A DNA stretch of 64,000 nucleotides from an uncultured Verrucomicrobiales bacterium. GTDB taxonomy: Bacteria; Verrucomicrobiota; Verrucomicrobiia; Verrucomicrobiales; DEV007. This document shows, one piece after another, positions 49,059 through 60,661 of the stretch. Below the pieces are notes generated by a model. That model worked only from the letters and a program-made list of their open reading frames with translations, did not search any database and was not told where the DNA came from. A program made the position numbers and the translations under genes. The DNA is taken from assembly GCA_943789025.1 (NCBI GenBank), contig CALSSN010000018.1, positions 1 to 64,000 on the forward strand, written 5' to 3'. Position 1 is the stretch's first letter, and each line of letters opens with the position of its first letter.

Positions 49059-49135
49059 CTTCCTTGCGCTTCCCTCAGGTCTTGGTTAAAGGCTTGGGGC
49101 ACGTTGGTAATCAACCCCAAAAATTCTCTGGAAAA

Positions 49136-50023
49136 GTGATTCAGGAAGCAGCCATCACATCAGCATTCGGCGAAATTCAGCCGCTTTTAGGTCTTTCTAT
49201 TCAGGCTTCGGAGCTCTTTGGACAGGAGGGAATCTTCGGATTCTTCACCAATTCGATTCTTGTTGGCCTTGTGGTTCTCGGAGTGATCTGGTTTATCGCC
49301 TCAAAGGGAACCAAGGAGATGAAGCTTGTGCCCTCAGGGATTCAGAACGGAGTCGAATTCGTGGTCGAGTTCCTCTACAACCAGGTGGAAGGGATCGTCG
49401 GAGAGAAAGTGGCACCGAAAGCGTTTCCACTGTTGGCCACTCTGTTTCTCTTCATTGTGATCGCGAACTGGATGGGTCTGTTCCCCGGCGTGGGAACCAT
49501 CGGCTTTGGCCAGACGACTGGACCGCTCACCGTTGACTCACACGATCCGAATTTTGTTCCGCTCCTCCGCCCTGCCACCGCCGATCTCAACATGACCTTG
49601 GGGATGGCCCTCTGTTTCATGCTTGTCTGGATCTGGATCACGATTGCAGAACTCGGGGTCTGGGGGTTTATCAAGCACACTTTCGGACCAAAGGGCGGCT
49701 TGACTGGAATCATGGGAATTGGTATCGCCGTGATCTTTTTCGTGGTCGGAATCATTGAGCTTGTCTCGATCCTGTTCCGGCCGGTTTCGCTCTCTTTGCG
49801 TCTGTTTGGAAATATCTACGCAGGCGAGACCTTACTCCACACTATGGGTAGCATGCTGGATGGTTTTGGAGCGATCCCATCGTTCCTTGGCAGCATTGCC
49901 CTGCCGTTGCCATTTTACTTTATGGAGATTCTGGTCGGCGTGCTTCAGGCGATGGTGTTTGCTCTTCTCTGTGCCGTTTACATCAAGCTCTCAACCACGC
50001 ATGATGAGGATCACGAACATTAA
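49136..50023 (+). CDS. atpB: ATP synthase F0 subunit a
   Basis: Membrane subunit a of the F-type ATP synthase, which forms the proton half-channels. About 295 residues from the GTG at 49136; a TTG at 49064 would add 24 residues but lies only 6 bp after the CRP-like palindrome, so I prefer the later start. Several membrane helices are visible and the essential Arg is in SLSLRLFGNIYAGE. The C terminus is YIKLSTTHDEDHEH. Start confidence is low. Confidence 0.9.
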   Translation: MIQEAAITSAFGEIQPLLGLSIQASELFGQEGIFGFFTNSILVGLVVLGVIWFIASKGTKEMKLVPSGIQNGVEFVVEFLYNQVEGIVGEKVAPKAFPLLATLFLFIVIANWMGLFPGVGTIGFGQTTGPLTVDSHDPNFVPLLRPATADLNMTLGMALCFMLVWIWITIAELGVWGFIKHTFGPKGGLTGIMGIGIAVIFFVVGIIELVSILFRPVSLSLRLFGNIYAGETLLHTMGSMLDGFGAIPSFLGSIALPLPFYFMEILVGVLQAMVFALLCAVYIKLSTTHDEDHEH

Positions 50024-50113
50024 GCTTTAACCACTCATGCTTCCGGGACCATGGGCAAACCGTGGGCGGGGCATCCAACCAAAACCAAATAAAACGAAAA
50101 GGAAAATAAGATC

Positions 50114-50404
50114 ATGATACTAGATCTCCTCCCACTACTTGCTGACAGCGCAGCTGCCGCCGGTGAAGTTGTCGAAACCGCGAGTGATATCGCTCGCGCC
50201 GGTAACATCAACGGTTCCATCACCCTCGGCCTCGCCGGAGCAGGTGCCGCCATTGGCGTCGGCCTTGTCGGTGCGAAAGCAGCCGAGGCTGTCGGTCGCA
50301 ATCCTAGCGCCTTCGGAAATATCCTCACCATTGGCATCATCGGAATGGCGCTCGCCGAGGCGATCGCAATTTACGCACTGATCCTGGCTTTCGGTGGCCG
50401 CTAA
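50114..50404 (+). CDS. atpE: ATP synthase F0 subunit c
   Basis: A 96-residue c-ring subunit. An N-terminal extension of about 33 residues precedes the first helix (GLAGAGAAIGVGLVGAKAAEAVGRNP), followed by the RNP loop and the second helix with the ion-binding Glu in MALAEAIAIYALI. The Gln in helix 1 and the Ser/Thr residues next to Glu that mark sodium-binding rings are absent, so proton coupling is likely. An AGGA lies 12 bases before the ATG. Followed by a strong hairpin. Confidence 0.95.
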   Translation: MILDLLPLLADSAAAAGEVVETASDIARAGNINGSITLGLAGAGAAIGVGLVGAKAAEAVGRNPSAFGNILTIGIIGMALAEAIAIYALILAFGGR

Positions 50405-50432
50405 AATCTGCAGTCAGGTCTGACAAGAATTT

Positions 50433-50469
50433 TTACCGGTGGGGCAGGTTCCCACCTCCCCGCCGGTAA
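50433..50469 (+). promoter_or_regulatory. long hairpin between atpE and atpF
   Basis: A stem of about 16 pairs: TTACCGG (50433–50439) with CCGGTAA (50463–50469), T·G, GGGG/CCCC, one bulged C, AGGT/ACCT, with loop TCCC. Followed by CTTTCC rather than a T-run. It could stabilise atpE mRNA or reduce transcription into atpF, since subunit c is needed in excess. Confidence 0.6.
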
Positions 50470-50537
50470 CTTTCCTTGCCTTCCAGTAAATTTTCTTTTT
50501 CTTCCCCCCTTCGTCGATTTTTAACAGCACACACGTC

Positions 50538-51038
50538 ATGGGAGAAATACTCAGCAGCTTCGGGGTGACATGGGCTAAGCTCATTGCCCAGGTCCTCATT
50601 TTTCTAATCGTCTACTCCATTCTTAAGAAGAAAGCATTCGGACCGGTCATGGCCATGCTGGAGGAACGCAAAGCGCGCATCGCCGAGGCCGAAAAAAATC
50701 TCGAAAAAACCCGCTCTGAGCTTGAGGGCGCAGAGAACCGTGCCAAGGAGATTGTTGCTGAGGCGAATGCCGGTGCCGATCGCATCGTCGAAGAAGCCAA
50801 TGCTACTGCTCAGATCACAGCCGACAAGAAACTCGCCAAGGCCACCGTGGAAGCAGGCAACCTGCGTTCCAAGGCACAGGAGGAAATGGAACTCGAGCGC
50901 CAGCAGATCCTCGGTGAACTTAAAGGCGATTTCGGCCGGATGGTAATCGAGGCGACTGGTAAAGTTTCTGGAAAAATTCTCACCGAGAAAGATCAGGAAA
51001 AAATTAATGAAGAAGCTGTGAACCAGGTCGGCCTCTGA
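50538..51038 (+). CDS. atpF: ATP synthase F0 subunit b
   Basis: A 166-residue subunit b. One N-terminal membrane helix (about 8–30, WAKLIAQVLIFLIVYSIL) is followed by a long charged coiled coil (about 40–140) that forms the peripheral stalk, for example MAMLEERKARIAEAEKNLE. Normal position after atpE. Confidence 0.93.
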   Translation: MGEILSSFGVTWAKLIAQVLIFLIVYSILKKKAFGPVMAMLEERKARIAEAEKNLEKTRSELEGAENRAKEIVAEANAGADRIVEEANATAQITADKKLAKATVEAGNLRSKAQEEMELERQQILGELKGDFGRMVIEATGKVSGKILTEKDQEKINEEAVNQVGL

Positions 51039-51094
51039 TTCTCTGCTTCTTTTGTTGTTACCGCTTTTCCCGTTTTCACTTATCACATTTTACT

Positions 51095-51493
51095 ATGAGC
51101 GCCCGGTCAGATGCCCTCAGTGCAGCACGACTCCTCCTCCGCGCGAGCCGAGGTGAGGATGGTACTGTCGATGGCAGCAAGGCAAAGAGCCTGGTCAGAC
51201 GCATCGGTGAAGCCAAGCCGCGAGGTCACATTCTGATTCTCGATACCTTTCGTCGTCTTCTTCGTCTCGAACTGGAAGCTCGCGAAGCGCACATTGAGAG
51301 TGCGACCGTGTTATCCGACGAGGCGAAAGCATCGCTCGAGGCCGACATCACCGCCAGACATGGCAAAGACATTTCTTATCATTACCAGACCAGCGCTGAC
51401 CTGATTGGTGGCCTGCGGATCCGCGTCGGGTCCGACGTCTGGGACGGGACGGTCAAGGCTCGTCTTGACCGCCTCGGCCTCGCTTTTTCCTGA
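51095..51493 (+). CDS. atpH: ATP synthase F1 subunit delta, short
   Basis: A 132-residue delta subunit, compared with the usual 175–180. The C-terminal part is normal: HYQTSADLIGGLRIRVGSDVWDGTVKARLDRL fits the GG-x-I-R-x-G-x-x-x-x-D-G-S/T-x-x-x-R-L pattern (the full end is in the last third). The N-terminal six-helix domain is cut to about 65 residues. The gap to atpF is only 56 bp, so no missing start is hidden there. It sits between atpF and atpA as expected. Whether the short domain still binds the alpha subunit tops is unclear. Confidence 0.8.
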   Translation: MSARSDALSAARLLLRASRGEDGTVDGSKAKSLVRRIGEAKPRGHILILDTFRRLLRLELEAREAHIESATVLSDEAKASLEADITARHGKDISYHYQTSADLIGGLRIRVGSDVWDGTVKARLDRLGLAFS

Positions 51494-51553
51494 CCCAATC
51501 CAAAAACGGCATCCAGCAACTTTTTTTTCGACCGCAAACCAACCATTCCAGTT

Positions 51554-53089
51554 ATGAGTAATATCCTCCAGGAGATCGAAGCAGAGATCGCAAACCTTAA
51601 GACCTCCGTCACCAAGTCCAATGTCGGCACTGTCCGCGCGGTCGGAGACGGCGTAGCCAAAATTGAAGGCCTCAGCGACGTTCAGCTCAATGAGATGGTC
51701 GAGTTCCCCGGCGGGCTCTTTGGCCTCGCCCTCAACCTCGAAGAAACTGAAGTCGGAGTGATCATTCTCGGCTCGTCTGACGCCATTCGCGAGGGAGACG
51801 AAGTGAAGACGACCGGCCGACTCCTCGAGGTGCCGGTAGGGGAAGCCATGCTCGGGCGTGTTGTCAATGCCCTCGGTGATCCGCTTGATGGAAAAGGCGA
51901 CATCAAAAGCAGTGAATCTTACCCTGTGGAGAAAATCGCACCTGGCATCATTAAGAGAAAATCAGTTTCGGTGCCGGTGCAGACCGGCATCATGGCGATC
52001 GACGCCATGATTCCTATCGGCCGTGGCCAGCGTGAACTGATCATCGGCGACCGTTCGACGGGGAAAACCACCATTGCGGTCGACACTATCATTTCCCAAG
52101 CCAAGCAGAACAAAGCTGCCGCTGCCGGTGAGTTGAAAGGTCACAAGGCGATGGTCTGCATCTACGTCGCAGTGGGTCAGAAAAACGCCAACATTGCCCG
52201 GATAGTAAAAATTCTGGAAGAGGCGGATGCTATGGACAGCACGGTGATTGTCTCTGCCTCCGCTTCGGATTCAGCCACCAATCAGTATCTGGCGCCTTAT
52301 GCCGGATGCGCGATCGCCGAGTGGTTCATGGATCAGGGACAGGATGCCTTGATTGTCTTTGACGACCTTTCCAAGCACGCGGTGGCCTACCGTCAGGTGT
52401 CTCTGATTTTGAAGCGCCCATCAGGGCGTGAAGCGTATCCCGGAGACGTGTTTTATCTTCACTCACGCCTTCTCGAGCGCTCTGCGCGTCTCTCAGAGAA
52501 AGAGGGCGGTGGTTCCCTGACCGCCCTGCCGATCATCGAGACCCAGGCAGGTGATGTCTCGGCTTACATCCCGACCAACGTCATTTCGATCACCGACGGC
52601 CAGATCTTCCTCGAAACCGATCTGTTTTACCAAGGCATCCGCCCTGCGATTTCCGTGGGACTTTCCGTCTCGCGGGTCGGTTCAGCTGCGCAGACGAAAG
52701 CGATCAAGAAAGTCTCTGGAACCACCAAGCTTGACTTGGCTCAGTTCCGTGAGCTCCAAGCTTTCGCCCAGTTCGGATCTGATCTCGACGAGAAGACCCA
52801 GGCGCAGATTTCGAGGGGCCAGCGGATTGTTGAACTCTTCAAGCAGAATCAGTACAGCCCGAAAAGTCTGGAGATCATGGTCTCCACGCTTTTTGCCATG
52901 CAGAACGGTGCATTCGATGACGTGGCAGTTGAAAAAATCGAGGACTGCCAGGAGAAAATGGAAGAATTCCTGGCAACCCGAAAAGACAGTCTGATGGCAA
53001 AAATTCGGGATGAAAAAGCGGTTACAGATGAGATCAAGGACGAACTGACGACTGCGATCGCCGACTTCAAGGCCAGCTACGGAGCGTAA
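51554..53089 (+). CDS. atpA: ATP synthase F1 subunit alpha
   Basis: A 511-residue alpha subunit. Walker A GDRSTGKT at 165–172 (K171), then [13 protein letters not shown], the [16 protein letters not shown] Walker B region, and the arginine finger region [15 protein letters not shown]. Regulatory, non-catalytic nucleotide site subunit. Intact and of normal length. Confidence 0.97.
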   Translation: MSNILQEIEAEIANLKTSVTKSNVGTVRAVGDGVAKIEGLSDVQLNEMVEFPGGLFGLALNLEETEVGVIILGSSDAIREGDEVKTTGRLLEVPVGEAMLGRVVNALGDPLDGKGDIKSSESYPVEKIAPGIIKRKSVSVPVQTGIMAIDAMIPIGRGQRELIIGDRSTGKTTIAVDTIISQAKQNKAAAAGELKGHKAMVCIYVAVGQKNANIARIVKILEEADAMDSTVIVSASASDSATNQYLAPYAGCAIAEWFMDQGQDALIVFDDLSKHAVAYRQVSLILKRPSGREAYPGDVFYLHSRLLERSARLSEKEGGGSLTALPIIETQAGDVSAYIPTNVISITDGQIFLETDLFYQGIRPAISVGLSVSRVGSAAQTKAIKKVSGTTKLDLAQFRELQAFAQFGSDLDEKTQAQISRGQRIVELFKQNQYSPKSLEIMVSTLFAMQNGAFDDVAVEKIEDCQEKMEEFLATRKDSLMAKIRDEKAVTDEIKDELTTAIADFKASYGA

Positions 53090-53130
53090 TTAAAAGATTC
53101 CCCTCCTCAGTAAGCGCCGAACCCTGACCC

Positions 53131-55544
<2,414 letters not shown>

Positions 55545-55628
55545 CTACGCGCACCTTCCAGCTAACGGTTAAGAAGACTTCCAACTGTCGCTTGCACGGT
55601 TCCTGCTTTACACTCTTTCTATTCACCT

Positions 55629-56042
55629 ATGCCACTCCATTTAGAGATCGTGACGCCCGAGGCGAAAGTTTTCGCTGACGAGGTCGACTCGGTGGTCATT
55701 CCTGGGATTGATGGTGAGGCAGGCCTGCTACCCAGTCACGCCCCCCTGGTTACCACCATTCAACCTGGTGAGCTTCGTTATACCAAAGGTGGCCAGGAAG
55801 AATACCTCGCTCTGGGTGAAGGTTTTGTAGAGATTTCCAGTGATGCTGTCGCGGTGATTACCGACCTCGCTGCATCCGAGGCGGAAATTGATGAGGTGAC
55901 GGTTGAGGAGGCTATGGCGCGTGCCCACGCGACCCTTGAGGATCCTGGTGACCACTCTGCGGAGGAGCTTGCCTCGGTTCAGGCTTCCATTCAGAAGTCG
56001 ATGGCGCAGCTGCGGGTCAAGCGTCGTCGTCGCTCCCTCTAA
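55629..56042 (+). CDS. atpC: ATP synthase F1 subunit epsilon
   Basis: A 137-residue epsilon subunit. N-terminal beta sandwich (MPLHLEIVTPEAKVFADEVDSVVIPGIDGEAGLLPSHAPL, split here as a family block) and a C-terminal helical pair (about 90–137) ending in RVKRRRRSL. Last gene of atpBEFHAGDC. No atpI is seen in front of the operon. Confidence 0.94.
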   Translation: MPLHLEIVTPEAKVFADEVDSVVIPGIDGEAGLLPSHAPLVTTIQPGELRYTKGGQEEYLALGEGFVEISSDAVAVITDLAASEAEIDEVTVEEAMARAHATLEDPGDHSAEELASVQASIQKSMAQLRVKRRRRSL

Positions 56043-56140
56043 GACCGGCGAAGCTGGTAAGGCCGTGCTCTGGTGGAGTGCCTTCTGCTTCTTTTGCCAG
56101 CCTTTACTTTCCCTCGCCTGATTGAAGAGGCTTGCAGGGC

Positions 56141-56707
56141 ATGTTTTTTGACACTGGACAGGGCTTCGTGCCGGCAGGATCCTCGACGATGCTGGTTCTC
56201 AATGAAGAAACCTACGCTCGGGTCATCCAGGAACAGGTGCCCGCGGCCAAGAAATTCGTCTGGATTCTCACCGCAGACGTCAAGGATCTGCATGTCGAGA
56301 GCACGCGCGGCAGGTTCCGGCCGTTTCTTGCCGTGCTGGCCGACCTTGTGGATCGCGGTGTCTACCTGCGTCTCGTCCATGCCAAGGAGCCGGGCCCCAG
56401 ATTCCGCAGTGATTTCGACAAGCATCCGGCATTGGTAGAGGGCGAACTCTTTGAGCGAGTTCTTTGCCCGCGGATGCATATGAAGGTCGTCATTGTCGAC
56501 GGGAGATTTGCCTATGTCGGCTCGGCGAACCTCACCGGAGCCGGCTTGGGAGCCAAGTCGCCCACACGACGAAACTTTGAGGCAGGTTACACGACGACGC
56601 ATGTCGATGAGATCGATCGGCTTATGGAATTTGTCGATGCTCTCTACCTCGGCGATCACTGCATTGGCTGCGGGAGGCGGGACACCTGTCCGGAGCCACT
56701 CGCGTAG
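56141..56707 (+). CDS. single-HKD phospholipase D-like protein
   Basis: A protein of about 188 residues with one HKD motif: H113-M-K115-x4-D120, then GSANLTG (S128, N130) and a downstream Glu (E147). Proteins with one HKD act as dimers, for example the Nuc endonuclease. Three cysteines near the end (C174-x2-C177-x5-C183) could bind a metal. No signal peptide, so probably cytoplasmic and perhaps a nuclease rather than a lipase. The ATG at 56141 is used; a TTG at 56132 with GAAGAGG just before it is an alternative. It lies 98 bp after atpC. Confidence 0.75.
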   Translation: MFFDTGQGFVPAGSSTMLVLNEETYARVIQEQVPAAKKFVWILTADVKDLHVESTRGRFRPFLAVLADLVDRGVYLRLVHAKEPGPRFRSDFDKHPALVEGELFERVLCPRMHMKVVIVDGRFAYVGSANLTGAGLGAKSPTRRNFEAGYTTTHVDEIDRLMEFVDALYLGDHCIGCGRRDTCPEPLA

Positions 56708-56938
56708 ATGAGATTGGCAGGGAAAGTTCGCAGCTGACATCTGCCTGCCTTTTTGGCTCTGCAAAACGGGGAATGATATCCTCTCTTGCAATGTGCGGCT
56801 TTGCCCCCACTATAGGCACCCGCGCGCGGACCTGAGGCAACTGGATCTTCTATTTCCAGAACAAGCGATGAGGCAAGACGCGCGAAGACGATCCTCAATT
56901 CCAGAGACGTCTCACGTGTAAAAAACCAGCCACCTCGC

Positions 56939-58948
56939 ATGATGAGTGACCAAGATACCCCCGAGCCCGATTCCCAATCCCAACTCCAATCTCAATCCCA
57001 GAACGAACAGGAAGTCGAGGCGCCAGCTGATACTCGCGATTCTGCCCCCAATCCGGAGAAAGAAAAGCAAGAGAAGCCCCCGGAAAAGAAGAAGACCGGT
57101 TTCCGGGATCTCGGTCTGGATAGTCGCATCCTCGCTACCGTTGACCGAATGGGTTTTGACAGCCCGTCACCGATCCAGGCCAGGGCGATCCCTGTGGCTG
57201 TAGCCGGCAGGGATATGGTAGGCATTGCGCAAACCGGATCCGGTAAGACAGCAGCCTTTGGATTTCCTTTGTTACAGAGAGTCGATCCGAAAATTTATAA
57301 ACCTCAGGCCTTGGTTGTCTGTCCGACCCGTGAGTTGGCAGTGCAGGTAGAGAGCGCCCTTGTCGACTTCGCTCAGGGTCTGGAGAATTTTCGGACCGCA
57401 ACGCTCTATGGAGGGGCGGCCTATGATCGGCAGATACGCGCTCTTAAGGGAGGCGCTCAGGTTGTCGTGGGAACTCCAGGCAGGATCATGGATCACCTGA
57501 AGCGAGGTCTTTTCGACCCGTCTCAGGTCGGCTATGTCGTGCTCGACGAGGCCGATCGGATGCTCGACATGGGGTTTCGCGACGATATGGAGACATTGCT
57601 CGGGAAGATGCCAACCGAGAGACAGACACTTTTCTTTTCTGCCACCATGAATCCGCCGGTAAAGCGGCTGATTCAGAATTTTTCGAATGATCCTGAGTGG
57701 ATCGAAGTCAAGTCGGATACACGTTCGGCAGATACTGTCGAGCAGGGATATTATGATCTGCGCTGGCAATCAAAAGCGGAGGTGCTTTTCCGGCTTCTTG
57801 AGATCGATCCTCCCGGGCAGGCGATTATCTTCTGTAACACCAAGCGGGTTGTTGACGAGTGCACGGAAGTTCTTCTCTCCAACGGCTTTCCGGCTGATCG
57901 TCTGCATGGTGATATGACCCAACCGATGCGCGAGCGGGTGCTAAAGAAGTTCCGCTCCGGCCAGATCTCTCTGCTTGTAGCTACCGACGTGGCAGGACGA
58001 GGATTGGATATTGAGGGAGTCGAGTTGGTCATCAATTATGATCTGCCTCGTGACCCGGAAGATTATGTGCACCGTATCGGACGCACCGGGCGGGCGGGGC
58101 GGGCGGGAAAAGCCGTCAGTCTGGTCGCTCAGAGAGAAGGGGGCTTACTCAGGGGAGTAGAGAGATATGCCCGCAGATCGATCCCTCGTCTTGAGATTCC
58201 CAGTCGAAAAGAGATTCAAGCGAAGCGAGCCGGCAATCTCATTGAAACCGTCCGTGACCAGATAGAGACCGAGCGGGTGACTGGTTCTTCTGTTGGAAGT
58301 GAAGTGCTGGATGAACTGATCACTGACGACACTCCCTACGAGGCAGTAGCCAAGGCGCTTTTCTCGCTCTGGGCTGGGGCTTCCAACAGAGAGATCGAGA
58401 CGATCTTTGAGGATGGAGACAGGTCGTCGCGTAAACGCAGGTCGCCAGAGGATCGTGGCGAGAAAAGAATGCGGGAAGACCGGGGGCGTGGTAGAAGGGA
58501 CGGCTCCCGGGGCGAAAGTTATGAGGAGCGACCAAGCAAACGATCGCCCCGAAGACAGAGGGAGGAACGCCGGGAGGACTCTGGATTTGAGGAACGTCGT
58601 GAGCGCGGCGATCAGCAGGAGAGAGAGGAGGGGCGAGAAGCTCGCGACGATTCACATGATAGAGGCGGACGGGAGGGTCGAAATCCAGCTGTGCCTGAGG
58701 GTAAGCGGCGGGTCTTTATCGGTCTTGGTAAGCTCGAGAACGTCCGGCCGGGTGAACTCGCCGGAATGCTTTACAACGAAGCCGGAGCACCTGACGGAGT
58801 CATTGGAAAGATCTATCTTTTCAATAAGCATACGCTGGTGGATATCGACGGCGAGTGGGCGGATAAAATCGTTCAGGGCGCCCGGAAAGCGCGCTACCGA
58901 GGCCGCCCTTTCAGGATTCGTTTTGACGAGTGGGAAGAGAGGAGCTGA
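56939..58948 (+). CDS. DEAD-box RNA helicase with DbpA-type C-terminal domain
   Basis: A 669-residue helicase. An N-terminal tail of about 60 residues is rich in S, Q, E, P and K. The core follows with Q-motif, AQTGSGKTAAFGFPLL, PTRELA, GTPGR, LDEADRMLDMGF, FSATMN, RGLDIEGVELVINYD and HRIGRTGRAG. A linker of about 120 residues (about 495–600) is almost entirely R, E, D, S and G. The last 75 residues (KRRVFIGLGKLENVRPGEL … RGRPFRIRF) fit the DbpA RNA-binding fold that targets 23S rRNA. A second ATG three bases later is possible. Confidence 0.92.
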   Translation: MMSDQDTPEPDSQSQLQSQSQNEQEVEAPADTRDSAPNPEKEKQEKPPEKKKTGFRDLGLDSRILATVDRMGFDSPSPIQARAIPVAVAGRDMVGIAQTGSGKTAAFGFPLLQRVDPKIYKPQALVVCPTRELAVQVESALVDFAQGLENFRTATLYGGAAYDRQIRALKGGAQVVVGTPGRIMDHLKRGLFDPSQVGYVVLDEADRMLDMGFRDDMETLLGKMPTERQTLFFSATMNPPVKRLIQNFSNDPEWIEVKSDTRSADTVEQGYYDLRWQSKAEVLFRLLEIDPPGQAIIFCNTKRVVDECTEVLLSNGFPADRLHGDMTQPMRERVLKKFRSGQISLLVATDVAGRGLDIEGVELVINYDLPRDPEDYVHRIGRTGRAGRAGKAVSLVAQREGGLLRGVERYARRSIPRLEIPSRKEIQAKRAGNLIETVRDQIETERVTGSSVGSEVLDELITDDTPYEAVAKALFSLWAGASNREIETIFEDGDRSSRKRRSPEDRGEKRMREDRGRGRRDGSRGESYEERPSKRSPRRQREERREDSGFEERRERGDQQEREEGREARDDSHDRGGREGRNPAVPEGKRRVFIGLGKLENVRPGELAGMLYNEAGAPDGVIGKIYLFNKHTLVDIDGEWADKIVQGARKARYRGRPFRIRFDEWEERS

Positions 58949-59019
58949 CGCCTGATCTGATAGCCGATGCTTTGCCGACGTCGCTTTTTGCAGCTCAGGA
59001 GTGAACCAGCGGAAAGCGC

Positions 59020-60549
59020 TTATTCTCGACCTTTCCGCTGTTTGCTGGGAACAAATTTGAGCGCCTGTTTCTTTCCCCTTGCGATGACATACATCACAGC
59101 CTCTTCGCCAGAGGGAAGTCCGGAGAGCACCTTCCAGAAGGAGTTCACATCTCCGACAGGCAGGTGATTGATCTGCATGACCAGGTCTCCTTCTTCAAGC
59201 GTCTGGAAGAAGGGAGATCCAGGATCAACATCAACAATGAGCACGCCTGGGCTGACCGGGAAACTTCCTGCTCGCAAAAGTTCCTCTCTGGTCAGGTTCC
59301 GGCTGGTGATGCCCAATCTGTTTCGAATGAAGGCCACGACTTTCTCGATCGGTTGGTTTTTTTGAGCAGTCACTTTTTCTGGATCTGGACGTTCACTCAT
59401 GACTGCTTGAAGGTCGATGCTTTTGTTCTGGCGGAGGACCTTGAGAGAGATTTTTTCACCGGGTGCGCTGCGCAGGACGCTGCGCAGGAAAGTCTTAGCG
59501 CTCCTGGTAGGGGCTCCATTGAACTCAAGAATGAGGTCTCCAAGCTCAAGCTGCGCTGCTTGGGCAGGGGAACCTTCCACAATCCCGACGACGGCGATGG
59601 CACCGCTTACTACTTCTCTACCCACGGTGACTCCAAAGTAGCCAAAGAGAGGCTTTCCTCGTTCTTGAATGGCTTCGAAGGTTTCGCGCGCGGAGTTTGC
59701 CGGCACGGCGAGGGCGACCCCTTGCCAGCCTGATGCTTCCTTTCCTCCTTTGTAAATGGAATGGGTGATTCCGATGATTTCGCCTCTGGTATTGACCAGC
59801 GGCCCGCCGGAACTTCCCGGATTGATGACTGTGTCCGTCTGGATCAGATCGGTCGTTCCGTCCGCCAGGTCGCGACCTTTTGCACTGATGATACCGCGCG
59901 TGATCGTGCCGGAGAGACCGAGGGGGTTTCCTGCCGCAATGACCGATTGCCCGACTTGAATCTCATCGGAATCGCCAAAAGGAAGAGCAGGAAAATCAAC
60001 TTTCTCCGAATCGATCTTCAGGACCGCGATATCGAGGAGAGGGTCGGAGCCGATAATCGATGCCTGATACGCTTCCCCGTCGTGGGTGGTCACTTCGATG
60101 CCGTCAACTTCTCTGATGATGTGATGATTAGTGAGAACATGTCCTTCTTTGGAGACAAGGACGCCCGAACCGAGACCGGGTTGATGGAATTGCTGGTTTT
60201 TTGTTTTCTCCCCTGACGAGTCACGAGAAATTTTAGCAACGCTCCCTGCTCGAATGGTAGTGATGCTGACCACAGCTGGGATCACTCGGCTGGTCAGCAA
60301 GGCATACTCCTGATCGAGCTGACTGAGCAAGGGAATTTCCTCGGGGCGCAAAGGAGACATGGATTCCAGAGCGGACTCAGCACCGACACCTGCGCTCGGC
60401 GCCGTAAGCTCTGCTTTGGGACGTTGTTGTCCCTGGAGGAGCTCGAGAAGCCCATAGCGATCAGCTGTTCCCCCTCGAAACCAGACGAAACTTGCGATGG
60501 CAAGAGTGAAAATGGTCAATGCAACGAGGATGCGGCGGGTCAATTCCAT
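59020..60549 (-). CDS. HtrA/DegP-like serine protease with PDZ domains
   Basis: A 509-residue membrane-anchored or periplasmic protease. N-terminal hydrophobic segment (about 7–25). The trypsin-like triad is H143 (LTNHHII), D173 (LLDIAVLK) and S247 (INPGSSGGPLV). Two PDZ domains follow (about 305–395 and 420–505); the first contains the GSPAQAAQLELGDLILEFNGAP motif. A role in envelope protein quality control is known for the family. It stands beyond the Ala-rich lipoprotein's terminator on the same strand. Confidence 0.93.
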   Translation of the reverse strand: MELTRRILVALTIFTLAIASFVWFRGGTADRYGLLELLQGQQRPKAELTAPSAGVGAESALESMSPLRPEEIPLLSQLDQEYALLTSRVIPAVVSITTIRAGSVAKISRDSSGEKTKNQQFHQPGLGSGVLVSKEGHVLTNHHIIREVDGIEVTTHDGEAYQASIIGSDPLLDIAVLKIDSEKVDFPALPFGDSDEIQVGQSVIAAGNPLGLSGTITRGIISAKGRDLADGTTDLIQTDTVINPGSSGGPLVNTRGEIIGITHSIYKGGKEASGWQGVALAVPANSARETFEAIQERGKPLFGYFGVTVGREVVSGAIAVVGIVEGSPAQAAQLELGDLILEFNGAPTRSAKTFLRSVLRSAPGEKISLKVLRQNKSIDLQAVMSERPDPEKVTAQKNQPIEKVVAFIRNRLGITSRNLTREELLRAGSFPVSPGVLIVDVDPGSPFFQTLEEGDLVMQINHLPVGDVNSFWKVLSGLPSGEEAVMYVIARGKKQALKFVPSKQRKGRE

Positions 60550-60590
60550 GGCCGATAAAAGGATAGGGCAAGATGGAGGCGAAGATAGAC

Positions 60591-60623
60591 AAAAAAAGAC
60601 CCGATCGTCGCAGGACGATCGGG
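60591..60623 (-). terminator. intrinsic terminator after the Ala-rich lipoprotein
   Basis: A 10-bp perfect stem CCCGATCGTC/GACGATCGGG (60600–60609, 60614–60623) with a 4-base loop GCAG, followed on the minus strand by CTTTTTTT. It lies between the lipoprotein stop (60662) and the htrA start (60549). Confidence 0.88.
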
Positions 60624-60661
60624 CCTTAGTGATGAATTAATCTTGTCTAAATGGAGAGCAG

